Below, piece after piece: positions 41,951-52,398 of a DNA stretch of 64,000 nt. Source of the stretch: Panulirus ornatus (taxonomy: Eukaryota > Arthropoda > Malacostraca > Decapoda > Palinuridae); assembly GCF_036320965.1 (NCBI RefSeq), contig NC_092289.1, forward strand, positions 23,651,778 through 23,715,777, given 5' to 3'. The position numbers were made by a program, and so were the translations under genes. A model generated the notes under the pieces. That model saw only the letters and a list, made by a program, of their open reading frames with translations. It was not told the origin of the DNA and searched no databases. Positions within the stretch are counted from its first letter, which is position 1. Each line of letters begins with the position of its first letter.

Positions 41951-41984
41951 ACATATATATATATATATATATATATTTTTTATC
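41951..41984. repeat. (TA)n with T run
   Basis: About 13 TA units and a T run that form the tail of LINE-A copy 9 (minus sense). Confidence 0.9.
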
Positions 41985-44957
41985 ATACTTTGTCACTGTC
42001 TCCCGCGTTAGCGAGGTAGCGCAAGGAAACACGAAAGAATGGCCCAACCCACCCATATACACATGTATATACATACACATCTGCACACGCACATATACAT
42101 ACCTATACATCTCAATGTATACATATATATACACACAGAGACATGTACATATATATACATGTACAAAATTCATAGTCTGCCCTTATTCATTCCCGTTGCC
42201 ACCCTGCCACACTCAGTCTCTAGCCGTCATGTATAATGCACCAAAACCACAGCTCCCTTTCCACAGCCAGGCCCCACAGAATTTTCCATGGTTTACCCCA
42301 GACGCTTCACATGCCCTGGTTCAATCCACTGACAGCACATCGACCCCGGTATACCACATCGTTCCAATTCACTCTATTCCTTGCATGCCTTTCACCCTCT
42401 TGCATGTTCAGGCCCCGATCACTCAAAATCTTTTCCAATCCATCTTTCCACCTCCAATTTAGTCTCCCACTTCTACTCATTCCCTCCACCTCTGACACAT
42501 ATATCCTCTTTGTCAATCTTTCCTTGCTCATTCTCTCCATGCGACCAAACCATTTCAATACACCATCTTCTGCTCTCTCAACCACACTCTTTTTATTACG
42601 ACACATCTCTCTTTCTCTTTCATTACTTACTCAATCAAACGACGTTACACTACATGTGCTCAAACATCTCATTTCTAACACATCCACCCTCCTCTGCACA
42701 ACCATATTGATAGCCCATGCCTTACTACCATATAACATTGTTGGAACCCCTATTCCTTCAAACATACCCATTTTTGCTCTCTGAGATAACGTTCTCGCCC
42801 TCCACATATTCTTCAATGCTCCCAGAACCTTCGTGCCCTGCCCCACCCTATGACTCACTTCCGTTTCTATGGTTCCATCCACTGCTAAATCCACTCACAG
42901 ATATCTAAAACACTTCACTTCCTCCAGTTTTTCTCCATTAAAACTTACCTCCCAATTTACTTGTCCCTCAACCCTACTGAACCTAATACCCTTGCACTTA
43001 TTCACATTTACTCTCAGCTTTCTTTCACACACTTTACCAAACTCAGTCACCAACTTCTGCAGTTTCTCACCCGAATCAGCCACCAGCGCTGTATCATCAG
43101 CGAACAACAACTGACTTGCTTCCCAAGCCCTCTCATCCATAAAAGACTGCATACTTACCCCTTTCTTGAAAACTCTTGCATTCACCTCCCTAACAACTTC
43201 ATCTATAAACAAATTAACAACCATGGAGACATCATGCACCCATTCCGCAAACCGACATTCACTGGGAACCAATCACTTTCCTCTCTTCCTACTCGTACAC
43301 ATGCCTTACATCCTTGATAAAAACTTTTCACTGCTTGTAGCAACTTATCTCCCACACCATATACTTTAATACCCTCCACAGAGCATCTCTATCAACACAT
43401 GTCATATGCCTTCTCCAGATCCGCAAATGCCACATACAAATCCATGTTTTTCTAAGTATTTCTCACATACATTCCTTCAAACACCTGATCCACACATCCT
43501 CTACCACCTCTGAAACCACACTGCTCTTCCCCAATCTGATGGTCTGTACATGCCTTGACCCTCTCAATCAACACCCTCCCATACAATTTCCCAGGAATAC
43601 TCAACAAAAATACCTCTGTAATTTGAACACTCACCTTTATCCACTTTGCCTTTGTACAATGGCACTATGCATGCATTCCACCAATCATCAGGCACCTCAC
43701 CATGAATCATACATACATTGAATATCCTCATCAACCAGTCAACAACAGTCACCATCTTTTTTAATAAATTCCACAGCAATACCATCCAAACCTGATGCCT
43801 TGCTGGCTTTCATCTTCCACAAAGCTTTCACTACCTCTTCTCTGTTCATCAAATCATTCTCCTTGACCCTCTCACTTTGCACACCACCTCGACCAAAACA
43901 TCCTATATCTGCCACTGTATCATGAAACACATTCAACAAACCCTCAAAATACTCACTCCATCTCCCTATTACTTCACTACTACTTATTATTACCCCCCCC
44001 CCATTTGCCCCCTTCACCAATGTTCCTATTTGTTCTCTGCACTTTATTTACCTCCTTCAAAACATCTTTTTATTCTCCCTAAAATTTAATGATACCCTCT
44101 CACCCCAACTCTCATTTGCCCTCTTTTTCACCTCTTGCACCTTTCTCTTGACCTCTTGCCTATTTCTTTTATACATCTCCCAGTCATTTGCACTATCTCC
44201 CTGCAAAAATTGTCCAAATGCCTCTCTCTTCTCTTTCACTAATAATCTTACTTCTTCATCCCACCACTCACTACCGTTTCTAATCTGCCAAACTCCCACC
44301 TTTCTCATGCCACAGGCATCTTTTGCTCAAGCCATCACTGCTCCCCTAAAAACATCCCATTTCTCCCACACTCCCCGTACATCTTTTGCTCTCACCTTTT
44401 CCCATTCTGCATTCAATCTCTCCTGGTACTTCCTCGCACAAGTCTCCATTCTGAGCTCACTTACTCTCATCAATCTCTTCACCCCAACATTTTCTCTTCT
44501 TTTCTGAAAACCTCTACATATCTTTGCTTTCACCTCAAGATAATGGATCAGACATCCCTCCAGTTGCCCCCTCAGCACATTAACATCCAAAGGTCTCACT
44601 TTCATGTGCCTATCAATTAACACATAATCCAATAACGCTCCCTGACCATCTCTTTTACTTACATACGTATACTTATGTATATCTCTCTTTTTACACCAGG
44701 TATTCCCGATCACCAGTCCTTTTTCAGCTCACAAATCTACAAGCTTCCATTTACAACAGTGAACATCCCATGTACACCAATTATACCCTCAACTGCCACA
44801 TTACTTACCTTTGCATTCAAATCACCCATCACTATGACCCTGTCTCGTGCATCAAAGCTGCTAACACAGTCAGCTGCTCACAAAATGCTTGCCCCTCATG
44901 ATCTTTCTTTTCATGACCAGAGGCATAGGCACCAATAATCGCCCATCTCTCTCCATA
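41985..44957 (-). mobile_element. LINE-A copy 9, long but decayed, long 3' UTR
   Basis: About 3.0 kb on the minus strand, from the terminal hairpin (42000-42019, loop GTTA) through a long-type 3' UTR. In it, the interval with the second motif copy has been lost (CTGCCACACTCAGTCTCTAG). RT, linker and part of the APE domain follow, ending at residues equivalent to GERWAIIGAYASGHEKK next to a (TA)n at 44957. At least nine broken frames are needed to follow the protein. It lies immediately downstream, in transcriptional sense, of copy 10 with only (TA)n/T between. Confidence 0.85.
42307..44713 (-). pseudogene. LINE-A ORF remnant (copy 9)
   Basis: Minus-strand frames in order 44327-44713 (YVLIDRHMK..., last part of the endonuclease; the SDH motif is disrupted, reading LIHYLEVKAK), 44057-44308 (linker), 43739-44020, 43564-43785, 43452-43634 (EEQCGFRGGRGC), then a gap where motif A (near 43400) is disrupted. 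The series continues with 42895-43272 (LLFADDTALV present), 42631-42894 and 42307-42606 (GHM changed to GRM in GRMERMSKERL). Many single-base indels. Non-functional relic. Confidence 0.8.
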
Positions 44958-44965
44958 TATATATA

Positions 44966-45055
<90 letters not shown>
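44957..45055. repeat. (TA)n and T run between two LINE-A copies
   Basis: About 41 TA units with one ATTA slip, then about 17 T. The T run is the complement of copy 10's A-tail and the array touches the broken 5' end of copy 9. Confidence 0.95.
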
Positions 45056-45238
45056 GCTTTGTCACTGTCTCCCGCATTTGTGAGGTAGCGCAAGGAAACA
45101 GACGAAAGAAATGGCCCAACCCACCCCCATACACATGTATATACATACGTCCACACACGCAAATATACATACCTACACAGCTTTCCATAGTTTACCCCAG
45201 ACGCTTCACATGCCCTGATTCAACCCACTGACAGCACG

Positions 45239-46087
45239 TCAACCCCGGTATACCACATCGATCCAATTCACTCTATTCCTTGCCCTCCTTTCACCCTCCT
45301 GCATGTTCACGCCCCAATCACACAAAATCTTTTTCACTCCATCTTTCCACCTCCAATTTGGTCTCCCACTTCTCCTCGTTCCCTCCACCTCCGACACATA
45401 TATCCTCTTAGTCAATCTTTCCTCACTCATTCTCTCCATGTGCCCAAACCATTTCAAAACACCCTCTTCTGCTCTCTCAACCACGCTCTTTTTATTTCCA
45501 CACATCTCTCTTACCCTTACGTTACTTACTCGATCAACCCATCTCACACCACACATTGTCCTCAAACATCTCATTTCCAGCACATCCATCCTCCTGCGCA
45601 CAACTCTATCCATAGCCCACGCCTCGCAACCATACAACATTGTTGGAACCACTATTCCTTCAAACATACCCATTTTTGCTTTCCGAGATAATGTTCTCGA
45701 CTTCCACACATTCTTCAAGGCTCCCAGAATTTTCGCCCCCTCCCCCACCCTATGATCCACTTCCGCTTCCATGGTTCCATCCGCTGCCAGATCCACTCCC
45801 AGATATCTAAAACACTTTACTTCCTCCAGTTTTTCTCCATTCAAACTTACCTCCCAATTGACTTGACCCTCAACCCTACTGTACCTAATAACCTTGCTCT
45901 TATTCACATTTACTCTTAACTTTCTTCTTTCACACACTTTACCAAACTCAGTCACCAGCTTCTGCAGTTTCTCACATGAATCAGCCCCCAGCGCTGTATC
46001 ATCAGCGAACAACAACTGACTCACTTCCCAAGCTCTCTCATCCCCAACAGACTTCATACTTTGCCCCTCTTCCCAAAACTCTTGCAT
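45239..46087 (-). pseudogene. LINE-A RT C-terminal half (copy 10)
   Basis: A 282-codon open segment with LLFADDTALGADSCEKL (the catalytic Asp pair is kept; the following Val has become Gly), a YLGVDLAADG motif, [31 protein letters not shown] and [14 protein letters not shown], ending VNWIDVVYRG and stop. It overlaps the preceding segment by about 50 nt in another frame, so copy 10 cannot make a continuous protein. Confidence 0.88.
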
Positions 46088-46856
46088 TCACCTCCCTAAC
46101 AACCCCATCCATAAACAAATTAAACAACCATGGAGACATCACACACCCCTGCCGCAAACCTACATTCACTGAGAACCAATCACTTTCCTCTCTTCCTACA
46201 CGTACACATGCCTTACATCCTCGATAAAAACTTTTCACTGCTTCTAACAACTTGCCTCCCACACCATATATTCTTAATACCTTCCACAGAGCATCTCTAT
46301 CAACTCTATCATATGCCTTCTCCAGATCCATAAATGCTACATACAAATCCATTTGCTTTTCTAAGTATTTCTCACATACATTCTTCAAAGCAAACACCTG
46401 ATCCACACATCCTCTACCACTTCTGAAACCACACTGCTCTTCCCCAATCTGATGCTCTGTACATGCCTTCACCCTCTCAGTCAATACCCTCCCATATAAT
46501 TTACCAGGAATACTCAACAAACTTATACCTCTGTAATTTGAGCACTCACTCTTATCCCCTTTGCCTTTGTACAATGGCACTATGCACGCATTCCGCCAAT
46601 CCTCAGGCACCTCACCATGAGTCATACATACATTAAATAACCTCACCAACCAGTCAATAATACAGTCACCCCCTTTTTTAATAAATTCCACTGCAACACC
46701 ATCCAAACCTGCTGCCTTGCCGGCTTTCATCTTCTGCAAAGCTTTTACTACCTCTTCTCTGTTTACCAAATCATTTTCCCTAACCCTCTCACTTTGCACA
46801 CCACCTTGACCAAAACACCCTATATCTGCCACTCTATCATCTAACACATTCAACAA
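46038..46856 (-). pseudogene. LINE-A RT N-terminal half (copy 10)
   Basis: A 272-codon open segment beginning in the linker ([19 protein letters not shown]). It contains WRNACIVPLYKGKGD, EEQCGFRSGRGC, YVAFMDLEKAYDRVDR (motif A Asp) and GLRQGCVMSPWLFNLF (motif B). Upstream it is closed by a stop created by one change in the EYFEGLLNV segment (GAA to TAA, near 46861). Downstream a base insertion near 46060-46075 moves the FADD segment into the frame 45239-46087. Confidence 0.88.
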
Positions 46857-46989
46857 ACCTTAAAAATACTCACTCCATCTTCTCACATCACCACTACTTG
46901 TTATCACCTCCCCATTTGCGCCCTTCACTGAAGTTCCCATTTGCTCCCTTGTCTTACGCACTTTATTTACCTCCTTCCAGAACATCTTT

Positions 46990-48040
46990 TTATTCTCCGT
47001 AAAATTTTAATGATACTCTCTCACCCCAGCTCTCATTTGCCCTCTTTTTCACCTCTTGCACCTTTCTCTTGACCTCCTGTCTCTTTCTTTTATACATCTC
47101 CCACTCAATTGCATTTTTTCCCTGCAAAAATCGTCCAAATGCCTCTCTCTTCTCTTTCACTAATACTCTTACTTCTTCATCCCACCACTCACTACCCTTT
47201 CTAATCAACCCACCTCCCACTCTTCTCATGCCACAAGCATCTTTTGCGCAATCCATCACTGATTCCCTAAATGCATCCCATTCCTCCCCCACTCCCCTTA
47301 CTTCCATTGTTCTCACCTTTTTCCATTCTGTACTCACGTCTCTCTGGTACTTCCTCACACAAGTCTCCTTCCCAAGCTCACTTACTCTCACCACCCTCTT
47401 CACCCCAACATTCACTCTTCTTTTTTGAAAACCCATACAAATCTTCACCTTAGCCTCCACAAGATAATGATCAGACATCCCTCCAGTTGCACCTCTCAGC
47501 ACATTAACATCCAAAAGTCTCTCTTTCGCGCGCCTGTCAATTAACACGTAATCCAATAACGCTCTCTGGCCATCTCTCCTACTTACATAAGTATACTTAT
47601 GTATATCTCGCTTTTTAAACCAGGTATTCCCAATCACCAGTCCTTTTTCAGCACATAAATCTACAAGCTCTTCACCACTTCCATTTACAACACTGAACAC
47701 CCCATGTATACCAATTACTCCCTCAACTGCCACATTACTCACCTTTGCATTCAAATCACCCATCACTATAACCCGGTCTCGTGCATCAAAACCACTAACA
47801 CACTCATTCAGCTGCTCCCAAAACACTTGCCTCTCATGATCTTTCTTCTCATGCCCAGGTGCATATGCACCAATAATCACCCATCTCTCTCCATCAACTT
47901 TCAGTTTTACCCATATTAATTGAGAATTTACTTTCTTACATTCTATCACATACTCCCACAACTCCTGTTTCAGGAGCACTGCTACTCCTTCCCTTGCTCT
48001 TGTCCTCTCACTAACCCCTGACTTTACTCCCAAGACATTC

Positions 48041-48042
<2 letters not shown>
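46990..48042 (-). pseudogene. LINE-A APE endonuclease and linker (copy 10)
   Basis: One open frame (the (TA)n-encoded IYIY prefix is not part of it) carrying IIGAYAPGHEKK, VIVMGDLNAKV (the Asp-Asn pair of the endonuclease active site), LLDYVLIDRR and MSDHYLVEAKV (the Ser-Asp-His motif). A basic, Trp-containing linker follows, ending in the RANESWGERVSLKF segment. The APE domain nicks target DNA to prime reverse transcription. The N-terminal Asn and Glu motifs are lost by truncation. An extra T in the run at 47002-47010 (GTAAAATTTTAATG versus CTAAAATTTAATG in copy 9) shifts the frame out of the RT domain. Confidence 0.88.

Positions 48043-48108
<66 letters not shown>
48042..48108. repeat. (TA)n microsatellite
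   Basis: About 32 TA units separating the 5' side of copy 10 (minus) from copy 11 (plus). Confidence 0.95.
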
Positions 48109-48110
<2 letters not shown>

Positions 48111-48432
48111 CACATGGCAACTAGAGACTGAATGTGAATGAATGAGGCCTTTGTTGTCCTTTCCTAGCGCTACCTTGCATGCAAGCGGGGGGAGAGGGGT
48201 ACCATTTCATGTGTGGTGGGGTGGCGGCGGGAATGGATGAAGGTAGGAAGTATGGATATGTACATGTGTATATATGTATATGTCTGTGTATGTATATGTA
48301 TGTAAACATTGAAATGTATATGTGCGAGTGTGGGCATTTATGTATATAAATGTGTATGTGGGTGGGTTGGGCCATTCTTTCATCTGTTTCCTTGCGCTAC
48401 CTCGCTAATGCGGGAGACAGTGGCAAAGTATA
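48109..48432 (+). mobile_element. LINE-A copy 11, 3' UTR only (long type)
   Basis: Plus-sense long 3' UTR with the middle motif (CCTTTCCTAGCGCTACCTTG), a TATG/TGTA-rich stretch, then GGGTTGGGCCATTCTTTCAT and the terminal hairpin block ending GGCAAAGTATAATAAAAATA. No coding sequence is left; it starts right after (TA)n. Confidence 0.85.
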
Positions 48433-48451
48433 ATAAAAATATAAATATATT

Positions 48452-48679
48452 TTTCATACTGTTCACCATTTCCCGCGTTAGCGAGGTAGCGTTAAGAACA
48501 GAGGACTGAACCTTTGAGGGAATATCCTCACTTAGCCCCCTTCTCTGTTCCTTCTTTTGGAAGATTAAAAACGAAAGGGGAGGATTTCCAGGCCCCCTCT
48601 CCCTCCCCTTTTAGTCCCCTTCTACAACACGCAGGAAATACGTGGGAAGTATTCTTTCTCCCCTATCCCTAGGGATAAT
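48452..48679 (-). mobile_element. Module B, minus sense, next to copy 11 tail
   Basis: Complete monomer (about 228 bp) in opposite orientation to copy 11. The two 3' ends face each other across an A/T-rich 20 bp. Its 5' palindrome (TATCCCTAGGGATA, perfect) borders a (TA)n at 48678-48697. The hairpin core near 48470-48489 reads TCCCGCGTTAGCGAGGTAG. Confidence 0.8.
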
Positions 48680-48697
48680 ATATATATATATATATAC

Positions 48698-49183
48698 TGA
48701 GGCATTACTATGCCTGTAAGAGGTTACACTACATGTTGAAAGTCATCTCTGGTGAGGTTGTATAATAGTGGATGAAAGAGATGCTATTTCCTCAAGGAAT
48801 TTCTGACTTCATAGAAGTCCAGCATATCCCTGCTACTGACCGTAACCCAGTCTTGAAGATGCAGAAGCCATATGAAAGGGGTCCAGGGGCTATTTAATTG
48901 ATTGAAAATATACATATTATCAGACTCCAATTTCATGTTGTTATGCTGCAGATGAAGCATTCTTTGATGAAGTTACATATTATTAATGAAAAAAGAAAAA
49001 AGTACAATCTCATTAAGAAACTTCCCACTCCAAATGAGTCCATAACTTCCCTGCTAATAAGTGTAGTACTTACCTATTTTTACTCAGTGGGAGGGTTTTA
49101 TACTCAAGGGGCTATATCTCCTGAACATTCTCTACTGTCATACAACTTGAAGCTGCTGGAGCCCCACAACTCACATGGTTTCA
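48698..49183. other. Unrecognised sequence
   Basis: The plus-strand frame 48898-49221 has no recognised domain and runs into the Tigger-like element, so it is not supported as a gene. Confidence 0.45.
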
Positions 49184-49185
49184 TA

Positions 49186-50221
49186 CAGGGACCTCTCAAA
49201 TTAAATGATAGTTGCTCTTGAAAATGATTATGTAAATCAAAAATGAGTTCATCAAATACTGTAAGTAATGGAGATAAGGGGATTTCATTATTGAAATAAG
49301 ACATTACTGAACATTATACCAGTGAAATATACAATAATATACATATTGTACGCAAAATAAGCTTTGAATCCTGGTGCACTCTTCATAGGATATGTATGTT
49401 CTCAAAGGCATTCTCTTCTTCCAAACTAATCAGGTCTCATACACATTAAAAATCTGCTTAGGGGAATGACTACCTTCCTCAATAATGGTCTTACGGGTTC
49501 TTGGCAAATTTTTGGGAGCAACAATATCAGCAAAAGCAGACTCACCAGTCATCTTGGTGTGGTAATTGTAGCATTACCTAAAATTTGCAGACCAATCAGG
49601 GTTTGCTTGAAATGTCTTTGCTGATCCTTCTTCTGCTCCAAGTCATCATATGTACTCAAGGTCCTTGCTTGTATCACAAGCATGTTGATGGAAATACTTT
49701 CCTACGTTTGGTGTTAGATCCTTAGATCCATGTACTTAGTATTCATTCCATTCTCTGTATAACTGAACATCAGCAATGATTAATGTTCCATTCTTAGCTC
49801 TCCTTGATTTTCTCTGCACTAACATGAATAGTCCATAAAGCAGATTCATAAAGTCCAAGGGCATGCTTAATAAAGCTGTTTAAACACCTCTCTCATAGCG
49901 TTTGAGCACATCCATCTTTATCTCAGTAATGATGGCCTTACACTTCTTAAAACCACTGGTACCAGGAGAACTTAAAAGATAATTTGATGGCATGATGCAA
50001 TGGGCAAAATACTCTGTAGCACTTTGTGACAATAGACTGTTTTCAAGCCATACGTACACGCTTCTTTAATGGCACTGGAAGCTTGACACAACTGCACTGC
50101 CAGCCCAATGATGAGCACATAATTCTAAATTTAAGCCTGTGTAAATTAAAGAGGTGTAAATGGGCCATGCACATTATTCTTAAAATGGCGTAAATCAGAG
50201 ATGTAAATTGAAAGGTCCCTG
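49186..50221 (-). mobile_element. Tigger/pogo-like DNA transposon, 1036 bp, decayed
   Basis: Terminal inverted repeats: CAGGGACCTCTCAAATTAAA at the left and, on the opposite strand from 50221, CAGGGACCTTTCAATTTACA, matching at about 18 of the first 21 positions. Both ends are flanked by TA (49184-49185 and 50222-50223), the target-site duplication of the Tc1/mariner-pogo superfamily. Inside, the minus strand retains a short conserved stretch, SGFKKCKAIITEIKMDVLKR, near 49884-49975. It resembles the N-terminal pogo/CENP-B-type helix-turn-helix of Tigger transposases. No DDE catalytic domain is recognisable; the element is much shorter than a full Tigger and is an internally deleted fossil. Confidence 0.75.
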
Positions 50222-50317
50222 TATCACATTTTTCATATTTGATCACTATTTCTAGTGTTATTGAGGAAGCTCCTGGAACAGAGGAAGAAAGGCTGCATCT
50301 GCTCTCATCCATTCTTT

Positions 50318-50454
50318 AGCTGTCATGTGTAATGCACCAAAACCACAGCTCCATGGTTTACCCAGATGCTTCACATGCCCTGGTTCAGTCTATTGACAGA
50401 ACGTCGACCCTAGTATACAATATTGTTCCAGTTCACTCTATTCTTTGCATGCCT
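50318..50454 (-). mobile_element. LINE-A copy 12, small 3' fragment
   Basis: Minus-sense remnant covering the start of the 3' UTR and the last codons (plus strand: TAATGCACCAAAACCACAGC, then CCATGGTTTACCCAGATGCT, up to TATTCTTTGCATGCC). It is missing its own terminal hairpin block and is joined directly to the 5' UTR of copy 13 on the plus strand. Confidence 0.7.
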
Positions 50455-50757
50455 GGAAATCCTCCCTTCCTGTTTTTTAATTTTCCAAAAAAGGGAACAG
50501 AGAAGGGGGCCAAGCGATGATATTCCCTTTAAAGCTCTATCCTCTGTTCTTGGTGCTACCTTGCTGACATGGGAAATGGTAAATATGTATGAAATATATA
50601 GGGGAAAAGAATACTTCCTACACATTCCCCGTGTGCTGTAGAAGGCAACTAAAGGGGACGGGAGCTGGGGGCTAGAAACCCTCCCCTCGTATTTTAACTT
50701 TCTAAAAGGGGAAACAGAAGGAGTCATGTGGGGAGTGCTCATCCTCCTCGAAGGCTC
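50455..50757 (+). promoter_or_regulatory. LINE-A 5' UTR made of ~1.6 tandem module B monomers
   Basis: The first unit starts in mid-monomer (GGAAATCCTCCC) and runs to the degenerate hairpin end (GCTACCTTGCTGACATGGGA, then AATGGTAAATATGTATGAAA). The second begins at the monomer front (AGGGGAAAAGAATACTTCC), includes GTAGAAGGCAACTAAAGGGG, and continues to AAGGCTCAG just before the APE frame. By position it should contain the internal promoter and translation leader (inference). No TATA box, DPE or initiator was confirmed. Confidence 0.65.
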
Positions 50758-51318
50758 AGATTGGGGTGTCTAAATGTGTGTGGATGTAACCAAGATGAGA
50801 AAAAAGGAGAGACAGGTAGTATGTTCAAGGAAAGGAACCTCGATGCTTTCGCTCTGAGTGAAACGAAGCTCAAGGGTAAAGGGGAAGACTGGTTTGGGAA
50901 TGTCTTGAGAGTAAAGTCAGGGGTTGGTGAAAGGACAAGAACAAAGGAAGGAGTAGCACTACTCCTGAAGCAGGAGTTTTGGGAGTATGTGATAGTGTAT
51001 AAGAAATTAAACTCTAGATTGATATGGGTAAAACTGAAAGTGAATGGAGAGAGATGGGTGATTATTGGTGCCTATGCACCTGGTCATGAGAAGAAAGGTC
51101 ATGAGAGACGAGTGTTTTGGAAGAAGCTGACTGAGTGTGTTTGCAGCTTTGATGCACGAGACTGGGTTATAGTGATGGGTGATTTTAATGCAAAGGTGAG
51201 TAATGTGGCAGTTGCGGGTATAATTGGTGTACATGGGGTGTTCAGTGTTGTAAATGGAAATGGTGAAGAGCTTGTAGATTTGTGTGCTGAAAAAGGACTG
51301 GTGATTGGGAATACCTGA
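50728..51318 (+). pseudogene. LINE-A APE endonuclease, N-terminal part (copy 13)
   Basis: An open segment of 197 codons. Residues counted from its first codon: LRLGCLNVCGCN near 10-21 (the N-terminal Asn motif), LSETKLKGKG near 43-52 (metal-binding Glu), IIGAYAPGHEKK near 112-123 (Tyr), VIVMGDFNAKV near 147-157 (Asp and Asn). This is the order of AP-endonuclease-like LINE domains. The first codon is GTG and the frame overlaps the monomer, so the true initiation site is unresolved. A stop after VIGNT ends the segment; the rest, with MSDHYLVEAKV, continues at 51384-51797 in another frame. Confidence 0.85.
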
Positions 51319-51383
51319 TTTAAAAGGTGAGAGATATACATAAGAATACATATGTAAGTAGGAGAGATGGTTAGAAAGCGTTA

Positions 51384-51797
51384 TTGGATTACATGTTAAT
51401 TGATAAGCTTGTGAAAGAGAGACTTTTGGATGTTAATGTGCTGAGAGGGGCAACAGGAGGGATGTCTGATCATTATCTTGTAGAGGCGAAGGTGAAGATA
51501 TGTAGAGGTTTTCTTAAACGAAGAGAGAATGTTGGGGTGAAGAGAGTGGTGAGAGTAAGTGAGCCTAGAAAGGAGACTTGTGTGAGGAAGTACCAGGAAA
51601 GATTGAGTGCAGAATGGAAAAAGGTGAGAGCAAGTGACATAAGGGGAGTGAGGGAGGAATGGGATGTATTTCAGGGAGCAGTGATGGATTGCGCAAAAGA
51701 TGCCTGTGGCATGAGAGAGGGTGAGTTGGGCAGATTAGAAAGAGCTCAAGAGAAAGGTGCAAGAAGTGAAAAAGAGGGCAAACAAGGGTTGGGGTGA
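51384..51797 (+). pseudogene. LINE-A endonuclease C-terminus and linker (copy 13)
   Basis: Reads DYMLIDKLVKERLLDVNVLR, then MSDHYLVEAKVKI (Ser-Asp-His catalytic motif) and a basic linker with KYQERLSAEWKKVRA and AKDACGM. It then loses the family frame at MREGELGRL because of a deletion (the sequence for GGGLIRKGSEWWDEEVR is missing compared with copy 10). Non-functional. Confidence 0.82.
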
Positions 51798-52398
51798 GAG
51801 AGTCATTAAATTTTAGGGAGGATAAAAAGATGTTTTGGAAGGAGGTAAATAAAGTGTGTAAGACAAGAGAACAAATGGGAACATCGGTGAAAGGGCAAAT
51901 GGGGAGGTAATAACAAAAAGTGGTGAAGTGAGAGGGAGATGGAGTGGGAATTTTGAGGGTTTGTTTCCCAGTGAATGTCAGTTTGTGGCAGGGGTGCATG
52001 ATGTCTCTATAGTTGTTTAATTTGTTTATGGATGGAGTTGTTAGGCAGGTGAATGTAAGAGTTTTGAAGAGAGGGGCAAGTATGCAGTCTCTTGTGGATG
52101 AGAGGGCTTGGGAAGTGAGTCAGTTGTTGTTCGCTGACGATACAGCACTGGTGCTGATTCGGATGAGAAACTGCAGAAGTTGGTGACTGAGTTTGGTAAA
52201 TGTGAATAAGAGCAAGGTTATTAGGTCCAGTAGGGTTGAGGGACAAGTAAATTGGGTTGGTGAGTTTGAATGGAGAAAAACTGGAGGAAGTGAAGTGTTT
52301 TAGATATCTGGGACTGGATTTAGCAGCAGATGGAATCATGGAAGCGGAAGTGAGTCATAGGGTGGGGAAGGGGTCGAAGGTTCTGGAAGCGTTGAAGA

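Larger units (their letters stand above)
45056..48042 (-). mobile_element. LINE-A copy 10, nearly complete body, short 3' UTR
   Basis: About 3.0 kb on the minus strand: terminal hairpin near 45067-45090 (CCCGCATTTGTGAGG, where C-to-T changes leave a G-T wobble in the stem), short 3' UTR, RT, linker and most of the APE domain. It is cut at the residue equivalent to FGNVLGVKSG by a (TA)n at 48042, so the first roughly 57 residues and the 5' UTR are missing. Only a few lesions interrupt the frame, making it the best long copy. Confidence 0.9.

Noticed and set aside
48670..48685. TAGGGATAA resembling the first half of a homing endonuclease site at the module B border
   Set aside because: Only nine bases agree and the match arises from the element's own palindrome; other copies differ.
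50043..50312. 89-codon minus-strand open frame
   Set aside because: Covers the right terminal inverted repeat and flank of the Tigger-like element; no protein motif.
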